A stretch of 64,000 nucleotides of DNA from Hepsetus odoe (GCA_017165825.1 CM029393.1:7864893-7928892), one strand, 5' to 3'; positions 45,727-56,399 are shown, counted from the stretch's first letter. The notes: generated by a model not told the origin, from the letters alone. Numbers and translations are program-made.

Positions 45727-45930
45727 GGCCAGTAGCGACCTAGTGGTTAGGTACTTGCCTTCATGATCGGCAGGTCAAAGGTTTGAGTCCCGCATCAGTA
45801 TGTTACCCTCAGGTCCCTTAGAGCACGGTACAGTTCTCACCACTGCCACCCTGTATGCAGTCTTCCCTGGAGTGTCAGGAAGGGTTAAATGCAGAGGACA
45901 AATTCAGCAATCACCTTTCACATTGTGTGT
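45727..45930 (+). mobile_element. SINE-A relative, diverged head-to-tail copy
   Basis: Head GGCCAGTAGCGACCTAGTGG then TTAGGTACTTG. Box B AGGTTTGAGTCCCGC, then CCCTTAGAGCACGGTACAG and AAGGGTTAAATGCAGAGGAC. More diverged than other SINE-A copies and perhaps a sister subfamily. Confidence 0.65.
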
Positions 45931-46076
45931 ATTCATTAGTTAATAAAAAATCTCTAACGTGTCCTTATATCCAGTCTTTTTTTTGGCCTCCAGGAAGTCT
46001 AAGGATCAGGTGGAGTCTTGTTACTTTTGACACCTTTTGTCCACGTTAGCTGATGTTGATGCTGATAATGTGATTA
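45931..46076. other. unique noncoding sequence
   Basis: Nothing recognised. Confidence 0.4.
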
Positions 46077-46089
46077 ATGTCAGCCAAGT

Positions 46090-46193
46090 CGACCTGTCCA
46101 GGGTGCGTCCCCCGTCCTCGCCCTGTGTGCGCTGGGTTGGACACCGGCACTCCCCCGCAACCCCGTTTGGGACAAGTGGCAGATAATAGATGG
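46090..46193 (+). mobile_element. 5'-truncated family C/D tail with target duplication
   Basis: A 104-bp insert holding only the 3' end of family C/D: CGACCTGTCCAGGGTGCGTC, GCCCTGTGTGCGCTGGGTTG, CCCGTTTGGGACAAGTGGCA, then GATAATAGATGG. Flanked by a perfect 13-bp duplication ATGTCAGCCAAGT (46077-46089 and 46194-46206). 5' truncation plus a target duplication is the signature of LINE-type target-primed insertion. Confidence 0.92.
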
Positions 46194-46206
46194 ATGTCAG
46201 CCAAGT

Positions 46207-47021
46207 AAAAACCGTTAAAACACTAAAACTCAACTTCATATCAATTCTTCCCACATATGATTGGTGAACATGTTGCATTTCTAGAGCCAGGTTTCAGTTG
46301 GCCACTGTAAGATAGACTGCAGAAGTTATGAAGGCTATATTTAGCGCCCACCTGCTGTTCTTATACAACCGCCTCACTAATTGGTAAGCTACATAAGCAG
46401 CACACTGCGTTGTCTTTGTGGAGCGTGTTATTGATTTGCTGGTGATGGATAGCAGACTGGTCTAAAACCTGTCGCCATGAGGCTGCGAGAGGCGACCAGA
46501 CACTTCCTTTAAAAACACGGAAATGATTCATAGCAATCTGTTGGCAAATGCTGAAAATATTGCTCACTAAACTAATCAGGTATTACAAAGCCTGATTAAA
46601 TTTCATTTAAAGAGAGCAAAGAAAAGTTAGAAGTAAAGAAAGTCATTTCGCATGGAAGAGAATTTCAAGTTGATTCAAGTTGAGTACTATTTGGCTTCAT
46701 ATAAACCTTTAAAAATGGGGATATTTTTTGTCTGTCTCATAAATTCACTGCTTGTATGTTGTATTTTATTTCTTTAGAAATTCTCATTTTCAGACCATCG
46801 CCTAATATTGGATTGAGAGAGTTCTCATTACAACAGAAGGATTCTTTAAATAGTTTTATATAAAAAACATTTAAAAAAGCAGATTTAGCTTCAGAAGTGA
46901 CTAGATTTTATTGATAATCCATCAGTGATTCAAAATGTTTAACATTAAATATTGAATATTGTACCATGACCTGGATTAGTAACCTGTCTAGGGTGTTGTG
47001 ACCATTTAAAACAGGTTTTAT
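46207..47021. other. AT-rich unique sequence
   Basis: Mostly unrecognised. A small family C tail remnant (AGTAACCTGTCTAGGGTGTT) lies at 46969-47003. Confidence 0.45.
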
Positions 47022-47206
47022 AGGGTGGTGGTGGTCTAGTGGTAGGGTACGTGCCTATGGACCAATGGCTCAAGAGGTCCCACAACCACCACTGGGTCCC
47101 TGAGCAAGACCCTTAACCCTGAATTGCTCCAGGGGGACTGTCCCTGTAATTAGGACATGGAAGTCACTCTGGATAAGAGCGTCTGCTAAATGCCGTAAAT
47201 GTAAAT
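47022..47206 (+). mobile_element. SINE-B lacking box B
   Basis: Head GGTGGTGGTCTAGTGGTAGG and GGACCAATGGCTCAAGAGGT. It then jumps from GTCCCA to CAACCACCACTGGGTCCC, which removes box B. Tail GAGCGTCTGCTAAATGCCGT is intact. Confidence 0.88.
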
Positions 47207-47249
47207 GTTCTAGCACTCCTCTCAGTGGATGGATGGATAAATAATCAGT

Positions 47250-47494
47250 CAATCATTTTCTGCCCCTCGTCCCAAGCGGGGTGGCGGGGGAGTGCTGGAG
47301 TCCATCCCAGCTCACACAGGGTGAAGGACAGGGGACACACCCTGGACAGGTCGCCAGCCCATCGCAGGGAGGATCGAGACGGGGACGGCACCTTGCTCAA
47401 GGGTACCTCAGGGCAACCTATTGGGAAGGGGTCCGAACCCCCGATCCTCCGATCATGCAGCCAGCGCCCGAACCACTAGACCACCGCTGCCCCA
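47250..47494 (-). mobile_element. chimeric SINE D, full length, with target duplication
   Basis: The best copy. Reverse strand: GGGGCAGCGGTGGTCTAGTG, box B GGGGTTCGGACCCC, the SINE-A block GGTTGCCCTGAGGTACCCTT then GAGCAAGGTGCCGTCCCCG, a switch near TCGATCC, then the family C tail (CCCTGCGATGGGCTGGCGAC, CCTGTCCAGGGTGTGTCC, AGCTGGGATGGACTCCAGC, GGGACGAGGGGCAGAAAATG). Flanked by the 14-bp duplication GATAAATAATCAGT (47236-47249 and 47495-47508), so the element is 245 bp long. Confidence 0.93.
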
Positions 47495-47508
47495 GATAAA
47501 TAATCAGT

Positions 47509-48389
47509 AATTAAATATTCTCAGTGCTTACAGTCAGCTCTCAAATTTCTTTATTTTTCTTACTTGTACCTTCGAATTTGAGTGAAGCCTAAAATGTCAT
47601 CAGATCTGTTATCTCTAGGTGCAAAAATACTTCAGCATAACACATTTAAAAGCTATGATCAAATTTTACATGGGATAAGTATTGTTTTTAAGTTGAATTA
47701 TTAGATCTGAAAAATAGTAATGGGTTGCTTTCGTTCTCCACTCCATGCCCAAGTGTCCAAGTTTCCATATACCTTAATCACACACTTTTATTTCCTTCAG
47801 AAGATGCACTTTCATAACTGCAAGATCCAAACATCAGTAATGCCCTGGCACTAATGTCATGAGTGGTTGACTTCAACTCTTCCGTAGCAGACCTCATCAC
47901 TTCCAGTCTAGAGAGAAGTTATACAGCACTAGACAAATTCACATCTTCGGCAGGAAAGCGGCTCTCAACAGTGGCCGGAGCAATATGTCAAGAAAATGGT
48001 TTACAATCAACAGTGTGTCTTGTGGAAATCGAAGCATACTTCGCAGTGTGTCTGGCCAATAACGGCATGTAAACCATCAAATAAGTGGTTTTGAGCCAGC
48101 CCTTATTCTCTTATGTCTTCATATTTTAGAGACTGTCTTCTCATATTGAGTAGATTAAAAGAAATGGTAGAAAATGTTTTTTTTTTTTGTACTCCAGGCT
48201 GCAAAGTGCCTAAAGGTTCTAGATAAAGGGGTTCCAACCACCCAGCGTTCAGCAGTAAACTGATCATCTGATCATCTGGAATCGTCTGCACCTGTTTCTT
48301 CACTGCTTCAGGTCTTCAGTTAGACGCTTTGTTCTGCTTGATGGTTCAGACGTAGATCACTGTGTGGATTAACCAACACAAAACTATCA
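47509..48389. other. unique noncoding sequence
   Basis: Nothing recognised. The 69-codon frame at 47863-48072 has no known motif. T-run near 48177. Confidence 0.4.
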
Positions 48390-49137
48390 AACTGCTCAGG
48401 TACAGAGACTGGACTGAAAATGAGAGACAACAACACTGTCCTTCAGGAAGATCTGCAGAGAACTATGGGTACAGAGACTGGACTGAAGGCTGAGAGACAC
48501 TGTCCTTCAGGAAGATCTGGAGAACTGCTCAGGTACAGAGAGTGGACTGAAAATGAGAGACAACAGCACTGTCCTTCAGGAAGATCTGGAGAACTGCTCA
48601 GGTACAGAGACTGGACTGAAAATGAGAGACAACAACACTGTCTTCAGGAAGATCTGGAGAACTGCTCAGGTACAGACTGGGCTGAAAATGAGAAGACAAC
48701 AACACTGTCCTTCAGGAAGATCTGGAGAACTGCTCAGGTACAGAGACTGGACTGAAAATGAGAGACAACAACACTGTCCTTCAGAGAGAGATCAGGAGAA
48801 TGCTCCAGGTACAGAGACTGGACTGAAAATGAGGAGACAACAACACTTTGTCCTTCAGGAAGATCTGGAGAACTGCTCAGGTACAGAGACTGGACTGAAC
48901 ATGAGAGACAACAACACTGTCCTTCCAGGAAGATCTGGAGAACTGCTCAGGTACAGAGACTGGACTGAACACTTGAGACAACAACGCATCCTTCAGGAAG
49001 ATCTGGAGAACTGCTCAGGTACAGAACTGGACTGAGCATGAGAGATAACACTGCTCCTTCAGGAAGATCTGGAGAACTGCTCAGGTACAGACTGGGCTGA
49101 AAATGAGAGACCACTTTGTCGAAGCCTGGAGAGCTAC
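48390..49137 (+). repeat. 69-bp minisatellite, array B (about 11 units)
   Basis: Units read GCTCAGGTACAGAGACTGGA, CTGAAAATGAGAGACAACAA, CACTGTCCTTCAGGAAGATC, TGGAGAACT. The spacing between matching sites in intact neighbours is exactly 69 bp (for example 48544 to 48613). Because 69 is 23 codons, all frames repeat, and one frame stays open for 160 codons (48553-49035) with the peptide unit MRDNNTVLQEDLENCSGTET then GLK. Many units carry 1-bp indels that shift the frame, and there is no promoter or start context, so I do not call a gene. Confidence 0.95.
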
Positions 49138-49950
49138 TTCTGCTACATTACATTAAAAAGTCTGTCTCTTTGGTTGAAAATAAGAAGAAAGTCTGGCTCA
49201 AGTCTTGAAATCTTTCTGCTGAATTTATAAACTGTTTGTATGTATATATGACTTTACTTCATTGAAAACTGAAGTATTGACTCACTTGCAGACTGAAAGG
49301 AGTTTTATTCTTGACCAGCACAAATTTTGATCTATTAGAAATGAACTCAGAGAGGAAGAACCGCTGAGGACCCAAGACTTAAAAGCACACCTCCTCTCTG
49401 TGGCGCACTTGATAGTGCAGTTAGGATAGAAGGTCAAGTGAGATTAAGCCTCATATGATAGAAATCCAGATAATCTTCACCACTAGAATCATGAAGAGAG
49501 CAGCCAGCAAAGTTCTAGGGAGCTGTTCCCAGTCACTACGTTCGCATTCAGCTACTATACCTTTTCATTCAGGCTCCATAAACTATTGTTCCCTGACACT
49601 TTTACCAAAAATGTAAGAACACAGTTATCTGGGGGGGGATTTTAGGGGCTAAAAGTGTGACCACATGCATGACTGCAATATTATGTAAAGCTCCAGCACT
49701 AAAATTTTGTAGGAAAATTGCATCGTGTGTTTATTTGGGATATATAGCAGACTCGACATGTTCCATCTACAGTCCAAAAGTCCAGTTCTGCAGTATAGAA
49801 TTTATAAGAACTGCCCACAGAGAACATTATAATAAATATCTGGAAATAGCAGAACTTAATTTAGACAGCTTTTCCAGGTGAGGATAATTTTACTCCATGC
49901 AACTGCATAATTAGTACAAGAACAAAATACATACTAACACAAATTTACCA
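49138..49950. other. unique noncoding sequence
   Basis: Nothing recognised. The 74-codon frame at 49657-49881 has no motif. Confidence 0.4.
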
Positions 49951-50137
49951 TTTTTACATTTACAGCATTTAGCAAACTTCCATGTCCTAATTACAGGGAC
50001 AGTCCCCCTGGAGACACTCAGGGTTAAGGGTCTTGCTCAGGGATCCAGTGGTGGTAGTACGAGAGGTGGGATTCGAACCTGGGACCTCTTGATCTATAGG
50101 TCCATAGGCAAGTACCCACCACTAGACCACCACCACT
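49951..50137 (-). mobile_element. SINE-B, near full length
   Basis: Reverse strand: GTGGTGGTCTAGTGGTGGGT, box B GGTTCGAATCCCACC, CACCACTGGATCCCTGAGCA, CCCTTAACCCTGAGTGTCTC, CATGGAAGTTTGCTAAATGC. The stretch TCTGGATAAGAGC is deleted. Confidence 0.88.
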
Positions 50138-51152
50138 GACTTTATGTAGAGTTTGTAAAAGAGTTAACTGATATTTTTATTCTTAATGTTATCAGCAGGT
50201 AAGTTAGCACTGTCCCAATGCTCTTCACCTAAATATGAAAAGTGATGTTTCTGATGAAAAATATCTTGAGGTATAAAACCCAAAATATACAGTCAGTTCC
50301 CCAGATGCCATCCCAGTGACACTCCCACAATGTAGGACGTTCTATGACTCAGGTAAAACTGGGAGTTCAGGAATCCATGGATGAGTAAATCCTTGTTGGT
50401 GCTATTTATGCAGGAGTGCTTTCCTGTACGCCCACGATGACTTGCCCAAAATGGAATCACTTTTACCAGCTCAGTGCAAAAGTATCTCCCTAGCTGAATG
50501 ATGTCACGGCAACCAATGCCAGCCAATATCACCAGCCTGCCTCTTCACAAAGAAGTTAAATTTTAGTCTGTGTACAGATCATGTGAAAAGCAGAAAGAAT
50601 GGGCTGGGTTTTTTCCAGTCTATTTATCTATTCCATTATACAGAGGTAGAGGAAAGAACAGTAGTGGAACAAATGATAGGACTACTGATGCATTGGGTGG
50701 AAAAGAAAGAGCAAGGAAGGCAAAGTGTGAGTGCTGGGTTCAAGCGGTCAGTAGGGACATTGTGCGCAATCTCACCGGATGAGCAGCAGTAGGTTTCCAA
50801 CAGTTGCAAAGTGACAGCTGTCTCCTCTCATCCAGCCTAACAGGAGTGGGATAGAGTGGGGGAGGTAGAAGGAAAGCAAAACAGAAGATGGAATAAAGTG
50901 GAGAAGATCTGTACCGTACCGTAGCCGGATCTGAAATTAGCACCTGACAAATGAGGACCTGGAGCACAGGGGCCTGCAGATGGACAGCCAAGAGATTGCA
51001 CAAGAAGACGGGATTCTCACATCTCAGGCAGCGAGCGGCTGATCAAAGCCAACAGCAGCCCAATGTGTCTATACCCGACCTGACAGAAAGCAATGCCAGA
51101 GGATGCGGTTGGGAAATTGTCTTGTTGTTGGTAGGCGGAAGCACATGGGTGC

Positions 51153-51153
<1 letters not shown>
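50138..51153. other. unique noncoding sequence
   Basis: Nothing recognised. Open frames at 50293-51003 on both strands show no family motif. Confidence 0.35.

Positions 51154-51186
<33 letters not shown>
51154..51186. repeat. (TG)n microsatellite
   Basis: About 16 uninterrupted TG units. Confidence 0.95.
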
Positions 51187-51187
<1 letters not shown>

Positions 51188-51670
51188 TGCTGCAGTCAAA
51201 GTGGCAAGACGGCTTGTTTGCATGATGCCATAGAAGTACCACCTCAAAAAGCATAGACTGGAAGGTTTCATTTGATGTGACATCTAGCTTGTCAGATGTT
51301 CTTGTACCTTCCTGCCTGGTTGACTCTCCCATTACGTTTCTTCATGTTGGCCAATAAGATGAGCAAGCTCTCTGGTGCACATGTGTAAACAAACATGGTG
51401 AATAGAAAGAGCATGGCTGCTAGAACATCTAAATCTAGGAAAGGATCATTGAGCTGTGGGAACATCTCTGCCTCTTGGATGTTTTCTTGAAGGAGGAGAA
51501 TGATAGATCAAAATGTTGGTGAGGAAAACCAGAAGTTCTTAACGTTACCTTTCCATACAGCAACCCTGGAAAACAGTTCCAGAAAGAGAGTTCTTGAGCC
51601 TCATCCCTGTAAACTTCCCTGTAAACAATTTAAAAAATTTTGGTTTAAAAAATGATTGGTTGGAACTAGA
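51187..51670. other. unique noncoding sequence
   Basis: Nothing recognised. Confidence 0.4.
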
Positions 51671-51917
51671 AGTGAAGTGACTATTTGTCTTTGGGAAACA
51701 GCACAGCACACAGTGAACCTCAACCAAGTGCATCTTCAGAATTTAACTCATAGACACACTGTGCAGCAGTGGAAAGACATATCCTGCACCCGGGGAGCAG
51801 TGATTGGGATGGTACCTTGCTCAAAGGTACCTCAATGCAACCTACTGGTCTGGTACTCATACCAACCACCTTCCGATTATGGGATCTAGTCCCTAAACAC
51901 TAGACCTACACTGCTCC
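51671..51917 (-). mobile_element. SINE-A, near full length
   Basis: Tail GAAGTGAAGTGACTATTTGT, CAGCACAGCACACAGTGAAC, ACCCGGGGAGCAGTGATTGG, TACCTTGCTCAAAGGTACCT. Degenerate head GGAGCAGTGTAGGTCTAGTG in reverse. Confidence 0.82.
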
Positions 51918-52199
51918 ATACTCAGAGTGTTGCCAGACAAGAATTTATAGCACTATGATTATCTAATCTGACAGGCAAAAATACTGCAAATTAAAATGTA
52001 AATAATGTGTGTATTTGTTGCCATTTCTGGTTATCAATCTTAAAGTCTCAGTAGCTGCAGTGAAATGAATGCACACTTCATGCAGTGACTGAATGGGGAT
52101 AGAAGGCCTCTGGTGCTTTGCAGTGTTTAGCAGCAGAGAGTCTCTAGTGTCCCATTTCAACTCCTCCTCAAGTCACTAAAAGTTACACACATTGCATTC
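51918..52199. other. unique noncoding sequence
   Basis: Nothing recognised. Confidence 0.4.
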
Positions 52200-52700
52200 G
52201 CCACCAGAAAAACAATAATCATGTCATTGCTTTACAATTTAAGGCTCTGAATAATGTAGTCCTTCCCAGTGTGACAGTTAGCGCTTAATTAAAGCTGCAT
52301 CAGTGGAGGAGCTCCTGAGGAACTCTCTAAATCACGTACAGTCTGCCTCGCAAACTCAATCGCTCATGACCTGAATAGATCGGCTTGCAACCATATCAAC
52401 TAATGTTGTCGGTTTGCGCCGCGGTCGCACACGGGACAGCCAGATTAATGCAGCATTCATCAATGGCGGAGATGCTGGAAACGCCTTTCCTTTCATTATG
52501 TCGTGCAGGCATTTATATGCATGGTGGCAAAGCAATCGGTATCCTCATTGATTTTTGGAGTGATTTAACAGTAGCTCTCAACAAGCGTGGAAGATTACAC
52601 CGGGCCAGTCCCTCACTTCGGTGTAATCACAGCAGCCGCTTATGAGGTGCTACAGGCTAAGAGGTTAATTGTTTAGTTTGTTTCTCTCGAGTGTCTGTAA
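52200..52700. promoter_or_regulatory. strong candidate conserved noncoding element
   Basis: Repeat-free and balanced in composition. Dense known core motifs: TTAATTAA at 52285-52292, CAGATTAATGC, TGATTTAACAG, a TTATATGCATGG POU-like site, and GGTGTAATCACAGC. The texture is that of a developmental enhancer, but conservation cannot be tested here. Confidence 0.35.
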
Positions 52701-53255
52701 TATTTTTCAGGACGTGAAGGTAAACAGCTTTAGGCTTGCCTGCTGTCCTCTGCCGCTGTTTGTCTTCCTGTAGTTAAATGCAGTTTGAGATTTGGGACTC
52801 GTAACGTTGCTTGTGAGCAATTTTTTGGCTCGAACAAGTCTTTGCAGTGAATGAACTGCACTGAATTTCCTAACTTGCTCAGCTGCACTGGAGCTTTAGA
52901 TCTTTGGCTGTTTCTTAAGGTCACCGATTCCAAACATTGGTTGCAGCTCAAGTCCAATATGAAGTGAAAGAGAAAGTGATGAGATGTCATTGTGAAACAG
53001 CACACAGTGATTCGTCCTCTCCATTTCACCATTTCACAACATCAACTACGCTTTTAATTCTAATTCTTCCAAAAATAAGGTATTTCTCAAAAGAGTGTAT
53101 TTGTACTGTAAAGCACTTGCAATTGCAATGATTTGGCAAGGGTGTTTCTCAGCTTGTCACTCTTTGACTGCTGGGATACCCTCTATCCTGGCCCTGTTCA
53201 AATGAAGAAAGGATGGATTGGTTGACAAAGCCAAAGGACTTCTGAAAAATCAGAC
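52701..53255. other. unique sequence with a SINE-A tail fragment
   Basis: A SINE-A tail (minus) remains at 52960-53010 (GAAGTGAAAGAGAAAGTGAT, TCATTGTGAAACAGCACACA). The rest is not recognised. Confidence 0.5.
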
Positions 53256-53456
53256 AGCAGTGGCCTAGTGGTTAGGGAGTTTCCCCCACATCGGAAGATT
53301 GTGGGTTCGATTCCCCACCACTAGGTTGCCCTGAGGTACCCTTGAGCAAGGTACCATCCCCATCACTGTTCCCCGGGCGCTTTCAATAGCTGCCCACTGC
53401 TGCACAAGGTGCTGTGACCTTGCAATGACAAGGGTTGTCACTTTCACTTTCACTTT
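53256..53456 (+). mobile_element. SINE-A, first of a tandem trio
   Basis: Head CAGCAGTGGCCTAGTGGTTA, box B GGTTCGATTCCCC, GGTTGCCCTGAGGTACCCTT, TAGCTGCCCACTGCTGCACA, then directly the tail TTGCAATGACAAGGGTTGTC. Lacks the GGGTTAAATGCAGAGG segment. Confidence 0.9.
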
Positions 53457-53473
53457 AAATGAATGGATGAAAT

Positions 53474-53647
53474 TGGGGCAGCGGTGGCCTGGTGGTTGGG
53501 GGAGTTGCCCCAGATCGGAAAATTGTGGGTTCGATTCCCTCAACTGTAGGTTGCCCTGAAGTACCCTTGAGCAAGGTACCGTCCTCAACACCTCTCCCCA
53601 GGCACTTTCATAGCTGCCCCCTGCATGGGTTAAATGCAGAAGTCCAT
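53474..53647 (+). mobile_element. SINE-A, second of a tandem trio, no tail
   Basis: Head GGGGCAGCGGTGGCCTGGTG, box B GGTTCGATTCCC, CCTTGAGCAAGGTACCGTCC, CATGGGTTAAATGCAGAAGT. Ends abruptly at CC where the third copy starts. Confidence 0.88.
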
Positions 53648-53793
53648 GGGGCAGCGGTTGCCCTGAGGTACCCTTGAGCAAGGTACCGTCCCCATCACTG
53701 CTCCCTGGGTGTTTTCTAGCTGCCCCCTGCTGCATGATGTGTGCATGGGTTAAATGCAGAGGTCCAATTTGATTGTGGTTCATTGTGAGTTCC
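53648..53793 (+). mobile_element. SINE-A, third of a tandem trio, lacking box B
   Basis: GGGGCAGCGG is joined directly to TTGCCCTGAGGTACCC, so most of the tRNA-like head is missing. The body is intact, ending TTAAATGCAGAGGTCCAATT and a partial tail. Confidence 0.88.
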
Positions 53794-53814
53794 CTTAAAA
53801 AAAAGTTCCTGTGG

Positions 53815-54065
53815 CTGCAGACCCATAGTGAACAGTGAGCAGTGAGTCTTCTACATCATCTACACACCCCTAGTGAACACACTCACCAGGAGCTTGCAAG
53901 GCAGGTTTGCGGTTAGGTGCCTCGCCCAAGGGCACTTCAGCCGTGGATGCAGGAGCGGGAAAATGTTGTTCACCCACCCCCCATTGCTCACATTTTCCCG
54001 CCGGTCCAGGTTGCAAGCCCTCTTCTTTAACTATTTGGCTACGGCAGCCTTCCTGCTGTATTAAA
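53815..54065 (-). mobile_element. different tRNA-derived SINE or SINE-like repeat
   Basis: Contains GCCTCGCCCAAGGGCACTTC, CCGTGGATGCAGGAGCGGGA, and at its right end GGCTACGGCAGCCTTCCTGC. In reverse this reads like a decayed tRNA-type head followed by the GTGCCCTTGGGCGAGGCACC block of a common teleost SINE. Distinct from families A-D. Confidence 0.5.
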
Positions 54066-54289
54066 CTCACTTTCCCAGACCAAGATTGTATCTAAGAAGA
54101 ATTTCCGAGGCTCACCAACAGCAATCTAGTATAAATTAGGATTAATCTTTTTCAAACTGCCCCAAAATGAGTCTAATTTTTACCCTGCAAAAGCCCTGAG
54201 GTTGCTCTCCACTCTGGGCCTTGCTTGCCTATGGATTCAGTTTTCCAGCTTAAGGGAAGGAATAAAAAAAATCCAATCCAAAAGGGGCG
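54066..54289. other. unique noncoding sequence
   Basis: Nothing recognised. Confidence 0.4.
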
Positions 54290-55060
54290 GACGTTTTAAA
54301 AAATGAGCTCTCGTTGCACGTCGCCTGATAAACCGCGCCAGTTGGCACATGCGTGCTGATATCAGCAAAGTCTTTTTCAGTACAAATCTTTGCAAGCCTT
54401 TCCTGCCTACCCCTCTTCATTTTCACTCAGTCGGAGTGGAAAAGTGAGAGCGGCCTTTGAAGTCGCTGCCATGCAGAGAACTAAGGAAGAAATAGAGGAC
54501 TGGAGATTAATTAAATGCAAGCTGCTCAGGGTGTCTTTTCCAATTAATATCATTCTGTCTTCCACCCTGGGTATTAATGGTATTCCTGGCTTGGTTTTTT
54601 TGGTAACTGGTGATGCCATCGTTGCAGATTTCAGTCCAAAGGTATTGGGGCACTTGAGACAGCACTGCATCAGATTACTTTGGCATACTAAGATCACTTA
54701 AGATGGTTTGCAGCCTTTGTGTACTAATTAGAAGTGGCTGTCATGAGCAGGAAGGAGGCAAAATAAAAAGATTTACAGCAGATTTACAAGGAGTGCAACA
54801 CCTCACACATCAGCAAGGCCTAATAATAAGTCGTGGAGTGACACTACTTGGCATGATTTACTGGCTGCTTTGTCAATGACTACGCTGACATTTTTGTAAC
54901 GGCATCCAACGCTAATCAGCAGACCTGAATAAGTATGCGGCGCTGTTGATTTAATTGAGGATGATACGGCCGCATCTGACGAGCTGTAAGCCGAGGCGTG
55001 TCTAATGCCATGCTTACAAGGTAAGAAGAAGCTGGTATTTACCTCGAAACGTAAATGCAT
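54290..55060. promoter_or_regulatory. strong candidate conserved noncoding element
   Basis: Repeat-free block with TTAATTAAATGC at 54507-54518, CCAATTAATATCATTC, GGTATTAATGGTATTCC and ACTAATTAGAAG, plus GATTTAATTGAGG near 54950. About 100 codons are open on both strands over 54390-54701, but neither protein has a family signature. I read this as enhancer-like noncoding DNA, not a gene. Confidence 0.35.
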
Positions 55061-56399
55061 GTGTGTCTTTTGTGTGGGTTATAATGCCAAATGATTAGGC
55101 TGTGACAGCAGAGGTTCTGAGCGGTCTCAGATTCCCACTAGTCCTGAGGGTTGTAGGTTTGAATGATGGGGAATCTGAGTCTGGACAAGGGGATCTCACT
55201 GGCTGTATCTGAGATCGACACACCATTTCATGAATTACGATCTCTGCCATTCCTAGTTCCTAGAAGTAGAGGCATATCTTGCAGAGTCTATTTTGAGCTC
55301 AAATTGGCCTGACCATGTGCTGCCTATAAATGTGCACCTTGGTTAGAACTGCTGTAAGATGGAACAAGTTTCACTGAAGCAGCTGGAAGCAACCGTAAGA
55401 TGCTTCTGAGCAGCAGCCATCAAGAGTGGACCATATATTTAGTGATAATAATTTTTTCTTTGTTAAAGATAAACGTTGCCTTAACCGGCTCCATGGAGCT
55501 CTGGTTCATGTTGCACTGTTTGCAACTGTACTAATAACCAGACAAAGCTAAATATAGGACAACAGTGCTCTGATCTTGGATCAGAGAGGGACTGAAAGTT
55601 CATAATTTCTGCACTGCTTAGAAGGTGGCTCGAGATCATGTTGGCTGAAGAACCAGAATATATAAGAATAGCATCATCCTTCCTTAACTCTGTTTCCTCT
55701 GAAAATAAGTGCATGAAGCCCTGCCTAACACTGTCCATCTGCACCAAGCTACTTTGAATGTGTTATAAACCACACTCAGCAGCTGCGTTATAAACAGCAA
55801 GTGCAAAAAAGCCATATCCTACAACCGAGGAAGGCAATATTGTCACATTTGATATTTTGCAATTGCTCAGTTCCATTTCAGTGGTTTAACAAATACGACA
55901 TTGCACCAACGATTTGAACAGGGCACCACGGGAACCAGGAATAAGGTGGATTCAACCTCAGGAAAAGAAAAATATAGCAACGGGATAGCATTGCAAATGT
56001 TCTATAAAGCTTGTCAAACCTCTCAACAGTTGTGCAGAAGAGTGTATTTGTAGAAGAAGCAAGGGTAGACGAAGTTCATTTTTCTTTGTTCTTTGTTGCA
56101 CCATAAAGGGTTCAGACTTCTCTTGACCCTAAGGTATAAAACTGTGATATAAAATGATTATTTACTGGTTTCAGTACAAGGAGAAAATTGGAACTCCTTA
56201 AACAATGATCCCTGGATCACCTTGGGAAGGAAAATACAGTGAACTTTGAAAAGTTTAATGATGGGACCTGTCAGTTTCAATTTAGATCCAATTGATTTTT
56301 TTTTTGTTTTTTTGCCATGCAATGGACTGTCCACCAGTTTCCCCACCTTTAGGTACTTTAGCACCACCAATAGTCAGATTAACATCAGCAGCTCAGATA
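55061..56399. other. unique noncoding sequence
   Basis: Nothing recognised on either strand. Confidence 0.4.

Noticed and set aside
54390..54701. Overlapping 100-codon frames on both strands
   Set aside because: No family motif, no splice sites in phase, and the sequence has enhancer-like texture.
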